The notes: generated by a model not told the origin, from the sequence alone. A DNA stretch of 64,000 bases from Metridium senile (GCA_949775045.1 OX459110.1:8854470-8918469); one strand, 5' to 3'. Positions 23,520 to 33,274 are shown, counted from the first letter of the stretch. Made by a program: numbers and translations.

Positions 23520-26500
23520 CATCGTCATCATCATTATTATTATCATTCAGTTATGATTATTATTATGATGATTATGGTGATGATCATTATTATTCAGTTA
23601 TTATTATCGTCATCATCATCATCATCATTATTGTTATCATTCAGTTATGATAGTTATGATGATGATCATGGTAATGATGATGATTATGTTGATGACGATA
23701 ATGGCGATAACGCACTTGACGTCAAATTTATTCTTTTGAAATTTGTATAATATGAAAGGAATTGAAAAGAATAAATTCGACGTCAAGCGCAGAAAACACA
23801 ACACTTCGGGACTTATTAAAAGGGTCTATAGCCACCTTCACAGTACCCTGCGCCATCTTGAAAGGTAGCCGGGCCTTTGTATCGAAGCGAGACGAACGTT
23901 GAGCTTGCAATGATAGAGACACGTGAATAATTGTCCCACAGTATGTTAAAAAGTCTCTATCATTGCTAGCTCAACGTTCGTCTTGCTTCGATGCAAAAGC
24001 CCGGCTACCTTTCAAGATGGCGCAGGGAACGGCATTTTTCTAATCCGATAAGTTTTGTTCAACAGAAATATCCTTACGTTGCGTTTTCGAAATGGCGTCC
24101 GTGGGGGCCTGGTTAGGAGGAAGTGCTTTTATTCTCAACCGATACCGAAATGACCCAGTAGCCTTAGCGAGCCTGATGGCCACGGTTGTACTTCCGTCTG
24201 GGTTTTTAGTGAAGTATGTTACTGAAGGATCCGTGAAGTTTGTTCTGTGGACAGCTGAACTAGATGCTTTGAAAGAGTTATGGAACAGGTGATTATGAAT
24301 AATCAAGTTATTCATTGCGGCGCAGCCTTAGCCTCGATTGCATGTGATACTGACACCTATTTCAATAATCGTTGCCACAATCAAAGCTACAGTCCACACG
24401 CGGCAAAGGATGTCGGTATTTCTTCACTTGTTATCGATTTATTCATAGCATATTTTGGTTACCATAAAAAATTGTTGGGCGAAGATATTTCTTGAAAAAT
24501 AAAAACGTGCAATAAGATCAACAAATTATGTTCATATTACCGACATCCTTTGCAGGCATCAAAGTGTGGACTGTAGCGTAAATTGCCACAACGATTTTTG
24601 AAATAGGTGTCTGTTCGTTTGTATTTATTACCGATTTAATATATTGAATGAGTTCAATAAAAAAGCGAGCCTGCTTGGCAGAGGTTTCCTTATCCTCCCC
24701 CCCCCCTCCCTGTAAAAGAGTAGGAAAAGTGACCTCTGCATCGAGCTGCTCCAGCTCGTCCAGAACTTTTAACGAATAGATTACTGCTCTAAACAAGTTT
24801 TAAACCCGTTTAAACAAGTTTGAACGCCTGCAATATCATGACGCTGTACTGTCGACATACGCTCGCGCATGCTCGATAGAATATCTAGCAGGTCCGTGCA
24901 AAGCGTATCAAAGATAAGCCTAATGTTCTGTTGAAATCTCAACCTGTTAAAATAAATAAAAAATCTCGCGCGTTAATGAAAGTCTTTTGTTACTTCTCAC
25001 CTACAATACTATATATGGTAATGGCATTGTTTTCGAGATTGCATACGGTATTTCTGATACGGAATTCTTAATTTTTTGGAGAAATCTTTGCCAAGTGGGG
25101 TAATAAAAGCATACAGAATCCTTAAACCAACAGTTTTCTTTTTCCAGGTACAAATCAGGGCAGCTTCGTCGAGACCTTGAAAAAGTACTAGTGACAGAGG
25201 GTTTGAGAAGCATAGCCAATGGTGAAGAAATTGAGTTTACTGTTGAGATGGATATTGATGAATACAGGAACACTTGCCTTGATCTTATGGTCGCCTACAA
25301 TAAAGGTATTATAGCGTAAGAGTTAAGTTAATTTTTCCAAGTTCGCTTGTCGGTTTCCTCTTTTTGGTATGATGTTTCTTTTTTTTTCTTCCCACAATTC
25401 TACCTTCCTTGCTTTATTTTCTTCTGTTTATTTATCTATTCATGCATCTATCCATTGGTTCATTCATCCATTCATTAATTCAGGCTACGTTTACACGGTA
25501 CCGGACAAATTTTTGACCGGTCAAAAAAACATCCGCTTAGGGGTTCCGTTCACACGGGACCGCGCTAAACGTGCAATAATTTGGACGCCTAACCGGTCAA
25601 AACGAAAATATTCTAATGATCGATTCCGTGTGAACAGCATGTCCAGGTCGATCTCTTGACAGGTCAAAAATTCGTTCACTCCCGTGTAAACCAAGCCTAA
25701 TTCAATCATTCGTTTGTTTGTTCGTTCACCCATCCATTTGTTTGATTATTCATTCATTTATTTATTTATTTACCATAATGATAAGCCTGAAATTCAATAC
25801 TGAATATAAGAGGCTGCATTAAATATCAAAATACATGAGGACCAGAAAAAAAGATAACAAAAAATACACAAATATCAAAGATTATTATATATCCTATTCA
25901 AACTCGTTTTCTAACTGGTCGAGAGCACGTCACGTGGAGGGAAATAAATCGATATAACTCCCGCGCGGGTAAAAGATCCACGTGAGAGGGGAATAAATCC
26001 ACGTGATCAGGTCAAAGTTCAACTTATAAGTAAACAACAAACATTTCCCCTTTTCATTTCACTTAAAATGAAACATTACATTATTGTCATAATAATGCGG
26101 AGCCTCGGGAAACATTGAGATTCTCGGGAAACAAAACTAACTGTTTCCCTCGGGACCAGTCATTAAATGCTCAATAGACTAATAAATCTTAGAAATGGCT
26201 CCCTTAAAAGATTCTAGTGATTTTGCTGGGCTACTTTTCCTCACTGAGCAACTTATTAACTTATTGTTCGCTCGTTCGCTCACTCATTCGTTCCGGTTTC
26301 TTAAATTCATTCCATCATTCATTCCAACGATCCCTCCAACCGTCCGTCCGTCCGTCTATCCAAATTTTTCAATTTTCCTTTATATTCCTATAATTTTCCT
26401 TTTCAACTTTTTCTTCCCTTTACTACCCTTCTTATTTCCCCTTTGCTTCTATTATTTTGTTGCAATCATGCATTTCTTTATTCTATTTACTTATACATTC

Positions 26501-29239
26501 TTTTTGCCTTTTTCTTTCTTTTAGTTTTTCACAATTTAGTTCACTGATGCACTGGTTGTCTTTTCTCTCGTTGCATTATCTCTAAATATTTTTTTTTTCG
26601 TCTCTGTACTTTTTCAGCTGCAAGACTAGTCGCCACAAGTCCTCCAAGAAACCCGCGACGCGCCTTATCTGTAGAAGATATGACGTCAACAAGCATTCGA
26701 CCAATCACAGAAAGATCATATATCCCAGAGCTATCACGTGATGTACACCTGAGCCAATATAGAATGAAGCATTTATCTCAGTTGACGAAAGACTCCTCTA
26801 CTTCATCAGGGTTTAGCGGCAGTGTTTGCAGTGAAGCCGGTATGTTTACATTCATTTAGTAATCGATCAACCTCGTTCACAGGATCTTTCCCGGCCCCAC
26901 CCAAGAAAACGACTGAGTAGTGGTTACTCAAATAACTGAGTAAATCGCTGCATCAACAGTTACTCACTGCATAAACGACTGAGTAGTGGTTACTCAAACA
27001 CTTGAGTAAATCGATGCATCTACAGTTACTCACTGCAAAAACGACCGAGTAGTGGTTACTCAAATAACTGAGCAAATCGATGCATCCACAGTTACTCACT
27101 GTAAAAACGACTGAGTAGTGGTTACTCAAATAACTGAGGAAATCGATGCATCCACAGTTACTCACTGCAAAAACGACTGAGTAGTGGTTACTCAAATAAC
27201 TGAGGAAATCGATACATCGCTTCCCGCTTCCCATAACCCCCCTCGGTCTTTGGCCTACATTTCTATTACGACGACTTTTATGAAATCAGCAGGTGAATCT
27301 TAACCGTAAGAAATGTTTTCTTTTTACTACTTTATAGATAGTGGACATGGCCATATTCTTCTAAGTGACTTCCTCAACAAGAGCAACAGACTACAAGATA
27401 TTGTTAGTGGAATCCTTGATCGCGAAATGATACTCTGTCACGACTGGAGAAGTCTTGCCTCGAAATGTGGCTACAAAATGAATGATATTCGTCTTTTGGA
27501 GAGAAGGGAATCCCCCACGCTTGCTCTATTAGAAGATATTGCCTTCTCCAGATCACCAGATACGAAACTGTCGGAACTAATCGATAAATTATCGGATCTC
27601 GAACGGGATGATGTCGTCGACCAAATTCTAGGTGAGAAATTAATACGATTGATTAATGATGATCATGATGATGACGACGATGATGGTGATAGTAAAGATG
27701 CTTGTGATGATGATAATTCATGAATGATGATGATGGTGTTGATGATGATGATGATGACGATGATGGTGATAGTAAAGATGATTGTGATGATGATAATTCA
27801 TGAATGATGATGATGGTGTTGATGATGATGATGATAGTAAAGATGATTGTGATTCATGATGATAATTCATGAATGATGATGATGATGATGATGACGATGA
27901 TGGTGATAGTAAAGATGATTGTGATGATGATAATTCATAAATGATGATGATGGTGTTGATGATGATGATGATGATGACGATGATGGTGATAGTTAAGATG
28001 ATTGTGATGATGATAATTCATGAATGATGATGATGGTGTTGATGATGATGATGATGATGACGATGATGGTGATAGTTAAGATGATTGTGATGATGATAAT
28101 TCATGAATGATGATGATGGTGTTGATGATGATGATGATGATGATGGTGTTGATGATGATGATGGTAATGACGATGACAATGATAATAAAATAAAATGAAA
28201 TAAAATAATAATAAAGTAATAATATAATAAGAATAAAATAGTACTTTTATACAGAGTCCGCGGAGACCCGGCCGGGGGGAGGGGGGGGGGGGGGGGGGGC
28301 GAGCTAATGATAATGACGATGATGGTGATAGTTGAAGATGATTGTGATGTTGATAATTCATGAATGATGGTGTTGATGGTGTTGATGATGACGATGACAA
28401 TGATAATAAAATAAAATGAAATAAAATAATAATAAAGTAACAATATAACAAGAATAAAGTAATACTTTTATACAGAGTCCGCGGAGACCAGGCTGGGGGC
28501 GGGGGGGGGGGGGGGGGGGGGGGGGGGGGAGCTAAATGAAAATATCAATTTGATTTTTTTCACAATTTGTGCGAATTGTTTTTGCTCGAACGTGTCGTAA
28601 ATCCCGAATTATTGTGTCATGATTGGGAAGAACGGAATCGCAGGTGAGGTCTCCTTTGCTTTGCGCGGGAAATAAATGCCAGCACCGCCCCCCCTCCCCT
28701 CCCATCAGGCTAAAGTTGTAAAATATAGAAATTGAAACTGTCTATTCGTCTCTGTGGTAAACAATAACCATTTTTCACGTTATTTTGCAGGTTGCCAGGA
28801 AAATAACGATCCTAGAGCACTAGTAAACCTACCATTTGAGGTCAGAAAGAAGTTTGCACTAGAACTTGATAACGCTACACTAGCACAGTTCACTGATGTG
28901 GTCCATAACATTGCATCCAGTATAAGCCCCAGTGAATTAAGGTCCTTTCAAAAACGCCCCTCACCAACGATGTCCCTTCTGGAGGAACTTGAAACGGCCT
29001 TCCCCGAGTTAGACATTTGCCATCTGCAAAGGGCATGCAAATTCGGACGAGTTGATGGAGCAGCAGCAGTGTTACAAGAATACGCCCACACAAAGTTTAA
29101 ATGCGAAAAAGCTAAGGGTAAAAGTGCACCAGCAAGAAGAAAGGAGAGTTTACAAAGACTAAGACAAGTGGGTGGTGATTCTGGCGTAGAAATGCTCCAG
29201 TCCCCTACAGAAGAAGTATCTAGGCCCTTCCCTTCGTAG
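18281..29239 (+). CDS. DED / TRADD-N-like / double death domain adaptor (7 exons)
   Basis: Seven exons join in frame: 18281-18647, 23235-23303, 24066-24288, 25148-25305, 26618-26839, 27338-27631 and 28791-29239. The total is 1,782 bp, 593 aa, with GT-AG borders throughout. Residues 1-90 form a death effector domain with the RxDL-type motif NRRDL. Residues about 155-272 resemble the N-terminal domain of TRADD: a GSAF start like GSAY, then a LWNRYKSGQLRRDLEKVL helix matching the LRAYREGALRAALQ region, then beta strands and a CLDLMVA helix. Residues 273-346 are a Ser/Thr-rich linker. Residues about 362-444 are a death domain (LCHDWRSLA core) and about 457-544 a second one (LPFEVRKKFALELDN start). 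The tail is basic. By family knowledge such proteins are cytosolic adaptors bridging death receptors to caspase-8-like or NF-kB signalling. Vertebrate TRADD lacks a DED, so the combination is unusual. Domain calls are by eye; the exon chain is strong because every phase agrees. Confidence 0.88.
19015..19165. repeat. Dispersed repeat with GAAGGGCT core, palindromic copy
   Basis: TTTGTAACACCGTAAAAAAT and its complement surround AACGAAGGGCTCAAGCTC. Related copies at 35860-35965 (+) and 61685-61830 (-) add CGAAACGTCAG. The family may be ends of Penelope-like elements. Confidence 0.6.
19444..19590. repeat. Inverted repeat, GAGTACAAACACTAAAAGTG
   Basis: GAGTACAAACACTAAAAGTG and its complement bound about 45 bp. 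It lies in intron 1 of the adaptor gene. Confidence 0.75.
20181..20615 (+). repeat. Tandem repeat with G-tracts (4 units)
   Basis: TTTTTAGCATTAGGTAATGA recurs every 110-125 bp, each unit ending in CAGACGAACGGG and a long G-rich run. G-runs reach about 19 bases. It lies in intron 1 of the adaptor gene. Confidence 0.88.
20726..20765 (-). ncRNA. Hammerhead-ribozyme-like core
   Basis: On the - strand: CTGATGA (20763-20757), a hairpin with GACT/AGTC pairing, then CGAAACGTC (20738-20730). These are the two invariant hammerhead boxes in the correct order. Known Penelope-like elements and retrozymes carry such motifs. Stem III is minimal and stem I was not modelled, so activity is uncertain. Confidence 0.45.
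21608..22074. mobile_element. Pogo/Tigger-like MITE with TA target duplication
   Basis: Ends are CAGTGAAACCCCTCTATACC and its complement, flanked by TA on both sides (21606-21607 and 22075-22076). The CAGTGAAACC..CTCTAT terminus is known from Tigger/pogo elements. No transposase frame remains in its 467 bp. Confidence 0.9.
22170..22470. mobile_element. MITE, ACACCTATTTCAATAATCG family
   Basis: Nearly canonical arms: TCCACACTCTGAAGCCTGC on the left, its complement on the right, and GATAACAAGAGTAGAAATAC inside. It lies in intron 1 of the adaptor gene. Confidence 0.9.
22795..22820 (+). repeat. (AT)n microsatellite
   Basis: About 12 uninterrupted AT units. Confidence 0.9.
23235..23303 (+). CDS. 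Adaptor gene exon 2 (linker)
   Basis: It encodes residues 123-145, a Ser/Thr/Pro-rich linker (DPTTRDNLTPSSGSP). The acceptor is ATATAG and the donor GTCAGT; both borders are phase 1. It is too short to be an open frame on its own and is supported only by phase continuity, so it is the least certain exon. Confidence 0.7.
23310..23700 (+). repeat. (GAT)n/(ATT)n microsatellite
   Basis: Imperfect trinucleotide repeats directly after exon 2 of the adaptor gene. Confidence 0.92.
23713..23835. mobile_element. Truncated foldback MITE, AGACCCTTTTAATAAGTCCC family
   Basis: It starts inside the left arm at CTTGACGTCAAATTTATTC and keeps the whole right arm to GGGTCTATA. It lies in intron 2 of the adaptor gene. 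Confidence 0.85.
23838..24032. mobile_element. MITE with 75-bp arms (GCGCCATCTTGAAAGGTAGC)
   Basis: The left arm GCGCCATCTTGAAAGGTAGC and its complement at the right end enclose about 45 bp. A decayed relative lies at 58690-58890. It ends about 30 bp before exon 3 of the adaptor gene. Confidence 0.88.
24066..24288 (+). CDS. Adaptor gene exon 3 (TRADD-N-like, first half)
   Basis: It encodes residues 146-219. The acceptor is a pyrimidine tract ending TTCAACAG; the donor is GTGATT at 24289 (phase 2). An ATG at residue 155 could be an alternative start, because the TRADD-like domain begins there. An internal-promoter isoform without the DED is therefore possible. Confidence 0.82.
24352..24612. 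mobile_element. MITE, ACACCTATTTCAATAATCG family
   Basis: CACCTATTTCAATAATCGTT on the left, TTTTTGAAATAGGTG on the right. It lies in intron 3 of the adaptor gene. Confidence 0.9.
24630..24945 (-). pseudogene. Coding-like fragment antisense in adaptor intron 3
   Basis: On the - strand TTATTTTAACAG is a fair acceptor at 24946. An open stretch follows (RLIFDTLCTDLLDILSSMRE, then VQTCLNGFKTCLEQ), continued after a frameshift by IYSLKVLDELEQLDAEVTF and SAKQARFFIELIQYIKSV. I recognise no family. It may be the relic of a captured gene or transposase. Confidence 0.3.
25148..25305 (+). CDS. Adaptor gene exon 4 (TRADD-N-like, second half)
   Basis: It encodes residues 220-272. The acceptor TTTTCTTTTTCCAG is strong and the donor is GTATTA. 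The exon holds the best TRADD-N match (RYKSGQLRRDLEKVL, then EIEFTVEMDIDEYRNTCLDL). Confidence 0.85.
25483..25697. mobile_element. MITE with TAATTCA target duplication
   Basis: Ends GGCTACGTTTACACGG and CCGTGTAAACCAAGCC, flanked by TAATTCA at 25476-25482 and 25698-25704. It lies in adaptor intron 4. Confidence 0.88.
26618..26839 (+). CDS. Adaptor gene exon 5 (linker)
   Basis: It encodes residues 273-346, a hydrophilic linker with RRALSVEDM and a Ser-rich end (DSSTSSGFSGS), likely disordered and possibly phosphorylated. The acceptor is TTTTTCAG, the donor GTATGT, both phase 1. Confidence 0.83.
26905..27215 (+). repeat. 66-bp minisatellite, second array
   Basis: Five units of the 2400 family (ACGACTGAGTAGTGGTTACT) lie between exons 5 and 6 of the adaptor gene. 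These copies are more uniform than those at 2400. Confidence 0.9.
27338..27631 (+). CDS. Adaptor gene exon 6 (death domain 1)
   Basis: It encodes residues 347-444. It contains a six-helix death-domain pattern with the conserved Trp in LCHDWRSLASKCG and the closing helix DLERDDVVDQIL. The donor GTGAGA at 27632 runs straight into a (GAT)n repeat. Confidence 0.88.
27640..28200 (+). repeat. (GAT)n-based tandem repeat
   Basis: Units of about 75-100 bp (GATGGTGATAGTAAAGATGA, then AATTCATGAATGATGATG) repeat six times. The array starts about 20 bp after the exon 6 donor of the adaptor gene. Confidence 0.9.
28176..28535 (+). repeat. Direct duplication with two long G-runs
   Basis: ACAATGATAATAAAATAAAA to AGAGTCCGCGGAGACC is present at 28176-28270 and again at 28398-28492; each copy ends in a G-run of roughly 20-30 bases. 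Confidence 0.85.
28574..28643 (+). pseudogene. Relic death-domain exon fragment
   Basis: TTTTTGCTCGAACGTGTCG onward translates FLLERVVNPELLCHDWEERN, matching helices 1-2 of death domain 1 (ILDREMILCHDWRSL). It ends in CAG followed by GTGAGG, a good donor, but has no acceptor or remaining domain. Confidence 0.6.
28791..29239 (+). CDS. Adaptor gene exon 7 (death domain 2 and C-terminus)
   Basis: It encodes residues 445-593 and the TAG stop. The acceptor is TTATTTTGCAG. The domain runs from LPFEVRKKFALELDN through PSPTMSLLEELE to a closing DICHLQRACKFGRVDGAAAVL helix. It lacks the central Trp of domain 1. The tail is Lys/Arg-rich, then ends in SPTEEVSRPFPS. Confidence 0.88.
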
Positions 29240-29267
29240 GTCATAGGTCTTAATCTCGTCTTTTCTC

Positions 29268-29420
29268 GCCTTACCTACTTTCACATAACCATAATGCCGT
29301 CTGGGTTTTTTTTTGGGGGGGGGGGGGGGGGGGGGGGTAATAGTGATAACTGTTTTGATTTGAATATCAATACCTACCCCCACCCCCCCAAAGGCATTAT
29401 GGTTATTGTGAAAATAGACT
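29268..29420. mobile_element. MITE, CCATAATGCCTTCTG family
   Basis: CTTTCACATAACCATAATGC and AAGGCATTATGGTTATTGTG; a G-run of about 22 lies inside. Other copies: 29462, 42788, 58372. Confidence 0.88.
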
Positions 29421-29461
29421 TATAGGTCATGATAGATCTCTTCTATTCTCGCCTTCTGTAC

Positions 29462-29665
29462 TTTCACATCAACCTCGTTCCCAGGGCCCTCTCCCTTCGC
29501 GAATGGAGAGGGCCCTGGGAACATTACCATAATGCCTTCTGTTTTTTTGGGATAGTTATTGTAATTCAATTTTTTTTTATTTGAATTACAATTGGTTTGA
29601 TTTGAATAACAATATAGCTACTCCCCAAAATTAAAACAAGGCATTATGGGTGTTGTGAAAGTAGA
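29462..29665. mobile_element. MITE, CCATAATGCCTTCTG family, with nested hairpin
   Basis: The left arm CTTTCACAT is interrupted at 29475-29522 by another foldback, then resumes ATTACCATAATGCCTTCTG. Right end GGCATTATGGGTGTTGTG. Confidence 0.85.
29480..29521. repeat. Perfect short hairpin, CCAGGGCCCTCTCC
   Basis: GTTCCCAGGGCCCTCTCC and its complement flank CTTCGCGAAT-type centre bases. It is inserted in the arm of the MITE at 29462. Confidence 0.9.
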
Positions 29666-29902
29666 GCCATTCAAAATTTGTCTCGCATTTTTAATAGCAA
29701 AAATGTTGAAAGTCTTATATAAATGTCAATCCAGGTTTAAGGTTTTATTAAACAAAAAGGAAGGAAATATGAAATATGAAATAAAAAAATTTAATTGGAA
29801 TGTAAAAACTCGGGCTACCTGTGTTATTCGAGCAATGGGATCCCTGTGTTATTATCTTACATTCGGTTGCTGTTCCTGTTCCTATGACATAATGTCCCTC
29901 TA
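29640..29902 (+). repeat. Block shared with the SIRT1 5' flank
   Basis: CGGGCTACCTGTGTTATTC, TCCCTGTGTTATT and CCTATGACATAATGTCCCTC recur at 42915-43178 in the same order. With the adjoining MITE the shared unit is about 400 bp. Confidence 0.8.
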
Positions 29903-30157
29903 AGATGTTTTGCAAGAGCTCACTTCTGGTGGTCCCGAGCTGAGGGAAACAGTTAGTTTTATTTCCCCGAGAGTGCTATACTCAGTTTAGTCACGTTCTG
30001 ATCACGTGCGCTGGGCACTTATATCCCGGTCGGGATACAGTTGGATTTAATCAGTATCACGTGAGCACCTATCGACCAATGAGGTTGTTTGTTATATCGG
30101 TAAAATAGACAGCTATATAACAATTGGATTTAATCAGTATCACGTGAGCACCTATCG

Positions 30158-30560
30158 ATTAATTATTTTAAAAAGTAATTTTTTTATTAGACGATTTTAC
30201 TGTGTTTTTCACGAGCTTTAAGATGATGTATTTTTTATTTGAAAAGAAACCCGCGTTTTTGAGATATCAAGAAACCGGCTCAAATCCTCACTTACACACT
30301 GTGGAAAGGTCCCCACAATGCGGGTGAAAAAGTGAGGATTTGAAGCGATTTCTCAATATCTCAAAAACGATTATTTTTTCAGACAAATTTTATATCATAA
30401 TTTGTTTAACTGACTGAGCGACTGACTGACTGACTGACTGACTGACTGACCAATGCAATTGACTGACTGAGTAATGATTGTAATTATTTTGGAGGGAAGA
30501 AGGAAGGAGGGAAGCAAGGATGGAATGAATGAATGGCTGGTTGATTGATTGATTGCATTA
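30158..30560 (+). repeat. 400-bp direct repeat, copy 1
   Basis: TTAATTATTTTAAAAAGTAA, AATCCTCACTTACACACTGT and CCCCACAATGCGGGTGAAAA recur at 31187-31575. A (GACT)n tract has expanded in this copy. Confidence 0.9.
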
Positions 30561-30729
30561 ATAATTGGATACATGAATGAATGAATAAATGAATGAATGG
30601 TTGATTGATTGATTGACTAATATAAATACAAGATAATAAAAAACACGATATATTTGACTACTGTCTTTATTCATGGCACGCTAGCTTATATATCTGCAAA
30701 TAACAGGATTTTCCTTTAGACAAAAACCA

Positions 30730-31095
30730 AGTGCTTGAGAAAAAATACCTATATAAACAAGGGACTAAAAAGGGACTAAGTGTACATTACATTTCCCGAA
30801 CAAATCTTTATCTTACTTCACGGGCATTAATTATGCGAATTATCATCTGACCCAACTTAGTCTTGAGTACAAAAAAAATCGCGATTTTCGGTGTCAAATA
30901 CGCGGGGGATTGTGATCATAATTTCGAAAAATCGAAATTTTTCATACTTTGAAAATATCAATCAATACCAAATTGGGTCCGATTATACTTCATATAATGC
31001 CCGTGAAGTAAGGTAAAGATTTTGTTGAAAAATATTATTTTAATACCTTTTTTAGTCCCTTTTTATAGGCATTTTTTTGTCACTAGATAATTGGT
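30730..31095. mobile_element. MITE-like inverted repeat, CTTACTTCACGGGCATTA
   Basis: AAAAAGGGACTAA and CTTACTTCACGGGCATTA on the left have complements at 30997-31075. It sits between the two 400-bp direct repeats. Confidence 0.75.
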
Positions 31096-31186
31096 CGATC
31101 GAGGAACGCCTGGTCGATAAGCATAACCACAGGAAACCCGCATGTTTACAATCTCGAATAAATCTGCTTTTTTGGCCATTTTTTTC

Positions 31187-31575
31187 GGTTAATTATTTTA
31201 AAAAGTAATTTTTTTATTAGACGATTTTACTGCGTTTTTCACGAGCTTTAAGATGATGTGATTTCTATTTGAAAAGAAAGCGTGTTTTTGGGATATTCAG
31301 ACAACGGCTCAAATCCTCACTTACACACTGTGTAAAGGTCCCCACAATGCGGGTGAAAAAGTGAGGATATGAAGCGATTTCTCGATATCTCAAAAACACG
31401 ATTATTTTTTTTAGACAAATTTTATATCATTTTGACAGACTTGCTGGCTGGCTGTCGGGCTGACCGGTTACTGAGTATGATTGTAATGATGGAGGATGGA
31501 GGAGGAAGGAGGAGGGAAAAAGGAGGAGGGAGGAGATAGGAAAGATGGAACGATGAATGGCAGGTTGATTGACTT
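31187..31575 (+). repeat. 400-bp direct repeat, copy 2
   Basis: It matches 30158-30560; the tetranucleotide tract is replaced by a GGAGGA-rich stretch. It abuts the long inverted-repeat element at 31571. Confidence 0.9.
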
Positions 31576-32903
31576 TGTTACATTGTCTCGTTTACATTAC
31601 ATTTTTTACGATCGTTTATTCATTTATTCGTCTATATATCACCCTATAAAATGAATAAATTAATTCAAATGAATTAATAAATACTACAAACAAACGAACA
31701 AAAACTTTATGGGTGAATGAATAAATAAATGAATGAATGATTATATAATTAATAGGTAACTGAAAATTCTTAAATACTTCCCATTTAACTAATATACACT
31801 ATTGTTCTTGGTTCTTGTGACTATTATTACTATTATTAACGGGCCAACTGGTGTATGAATTCTCTCTAGCTCAAACTAAGCGAAACAAACGGATCATTTG
31901 TTAATGGAATTGTGACAACGATTAATGGGTTCATACCGGCCAGTTGTTTTCGCACGACTATTTCTAACGTTTTCAGTCTACTTGGACGACCTCCAAATAT
32001 GTAAGCAACAATAGAAATAACGGTTTTTTTTCTACTGACTTCTTAATTCGCTGATAATTTGGGTGCTTGTTTTGTATTTTGCCGTGGAGGTCACACGACA
32101 AAACATTCTATAAATAAAATGACAAATCCTCACCTGTCCCCCTCCCCATATCAAACAATGTTCAATTACAGTATATCTGTGTTACCTCTACGGAGTTCGT
32201 CCAAGTAAAATAACATAGAAAACATGATTACAGTACAGCGACTTTTCGTACGTGCGGGTTTTCCCTGGCAGGAATCAATAAGCACATGTCACAAATCCAC
32301 GTTAACAACTTTCGTTATAGATCAGAGAAGAATTGCAAGAATTCCATCATACAGGTTATCAGTTATATAAACACGACTAATAGACACTGACTTTAATATA
32401 GGACTGTCCCATTATCATGGAACTCATGATAAGAACTCATGTATGACAAAACAGCTTGAGCTCATGATAAACTTTGGATCGCAAAAATATGTTTACAGCG
32501 TTTCACTGCGGGTTTTGTTTTAGGCAAAAGGTGAATAAAAATTTGAAGAAACCTTTAATTCGAAATGCTAGATATATATCATCTTTTTTCGCTTAGTTTG
32601 AGCTAGAGAGAACTCATACGCCAGTTTGCCCTTTAATAATAGTAATAATAGTCACAAGAACTAAGAACTATAGTGTATTTAGTTAAATGGCAAGAATTTA
32701 AGAATCGTCAGTTACCTATTAATTATATAATCATTCATTCATTTATTCATTCATTTACCCATAAAGTTTTTGTTTGTTTGTTTGTATATTTATTTATTAA
32801 TTCATTTGAATTCATTTATTCATTTTATAGGGTGATATATAGACGAATAAATGAAAAAACGATTGTAAAAAATGTAATGTTCACGAGACAATGTAACAAA
32901 GTC
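31571..32903. mobile_element. Element with terminal inverted repeats of about 315 bp
   Basis: Arms 31571-31888 and 32588-32903 are complementary along their length, starting GACTTTGTTACATTGTCTCG and ending with GAGCTAGAGAGAA-type sequence. About 700 bp lie between, with no coding frame. It is probably a non-autonomous DNA transposon. No clear target duplication was found. Confidence 0.88.
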
Positions 32904-33052
32904 AGTGTGAATTAGAAGTAAAAGAGAGTTGTTATACAACAAATACATGTTTTGAATTTTAAATTTACATTGAATTTATGCATTTTTATTATTTATTTAT
33001 TTATTTATTATTGAAATTATTTTATTCTTACATTTATTTATATTTTCAAGTC

Positions 33053-33112
33053 AGGGTCCGGGTCCGGGTCCGGGTCCGGGTCCGACGGGTCCGGGTCCGA
33101 GTCTGGGTTTTA
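33053..33112 (+). repeat. (GGGTCC)n hexamer array
   Basis: About nine GGGTCC units, some imperfect, about 155 bp before the TATA box of paralogue 1. Confidence 0.92.
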
Positions 33113-33266
33113 CAACATGCCATAACTCGAGTATCTTCGATCCACGAGTTAAAAAGGGGAGAAAATAACTATGTTGAAAACCGCACACAGTGAGCATCGC
33201 TGGCTCCACCGTTCTAAGGATCGCGTGACTTCCGTTTTTAGGATCACGTGTAGTGTTACATTTAGG

Positions 33267-33274
33267 TATATAAA
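33267..33274 (+). promoter_or_regulatory. TATA box of paralogue 1
   Basis: TATATAAA lies 104-111 bp before the ATG at 33378. A TCACGTG E-box lies about 20 bp further upstream. The box decides the start, since the longer frame from 33282 would begin before the expected cap site. Confidence 0.6.

Noticed and set aside
23314..23750. Ile/Met/Asp-rich frames
   Set aside because: Microsatellite translation only.
28018..28451. Two overlapping 116-141 aa frames rich in Ser and His
   Set aside because: They are translations of the (GAT)n array on the opposite strand.
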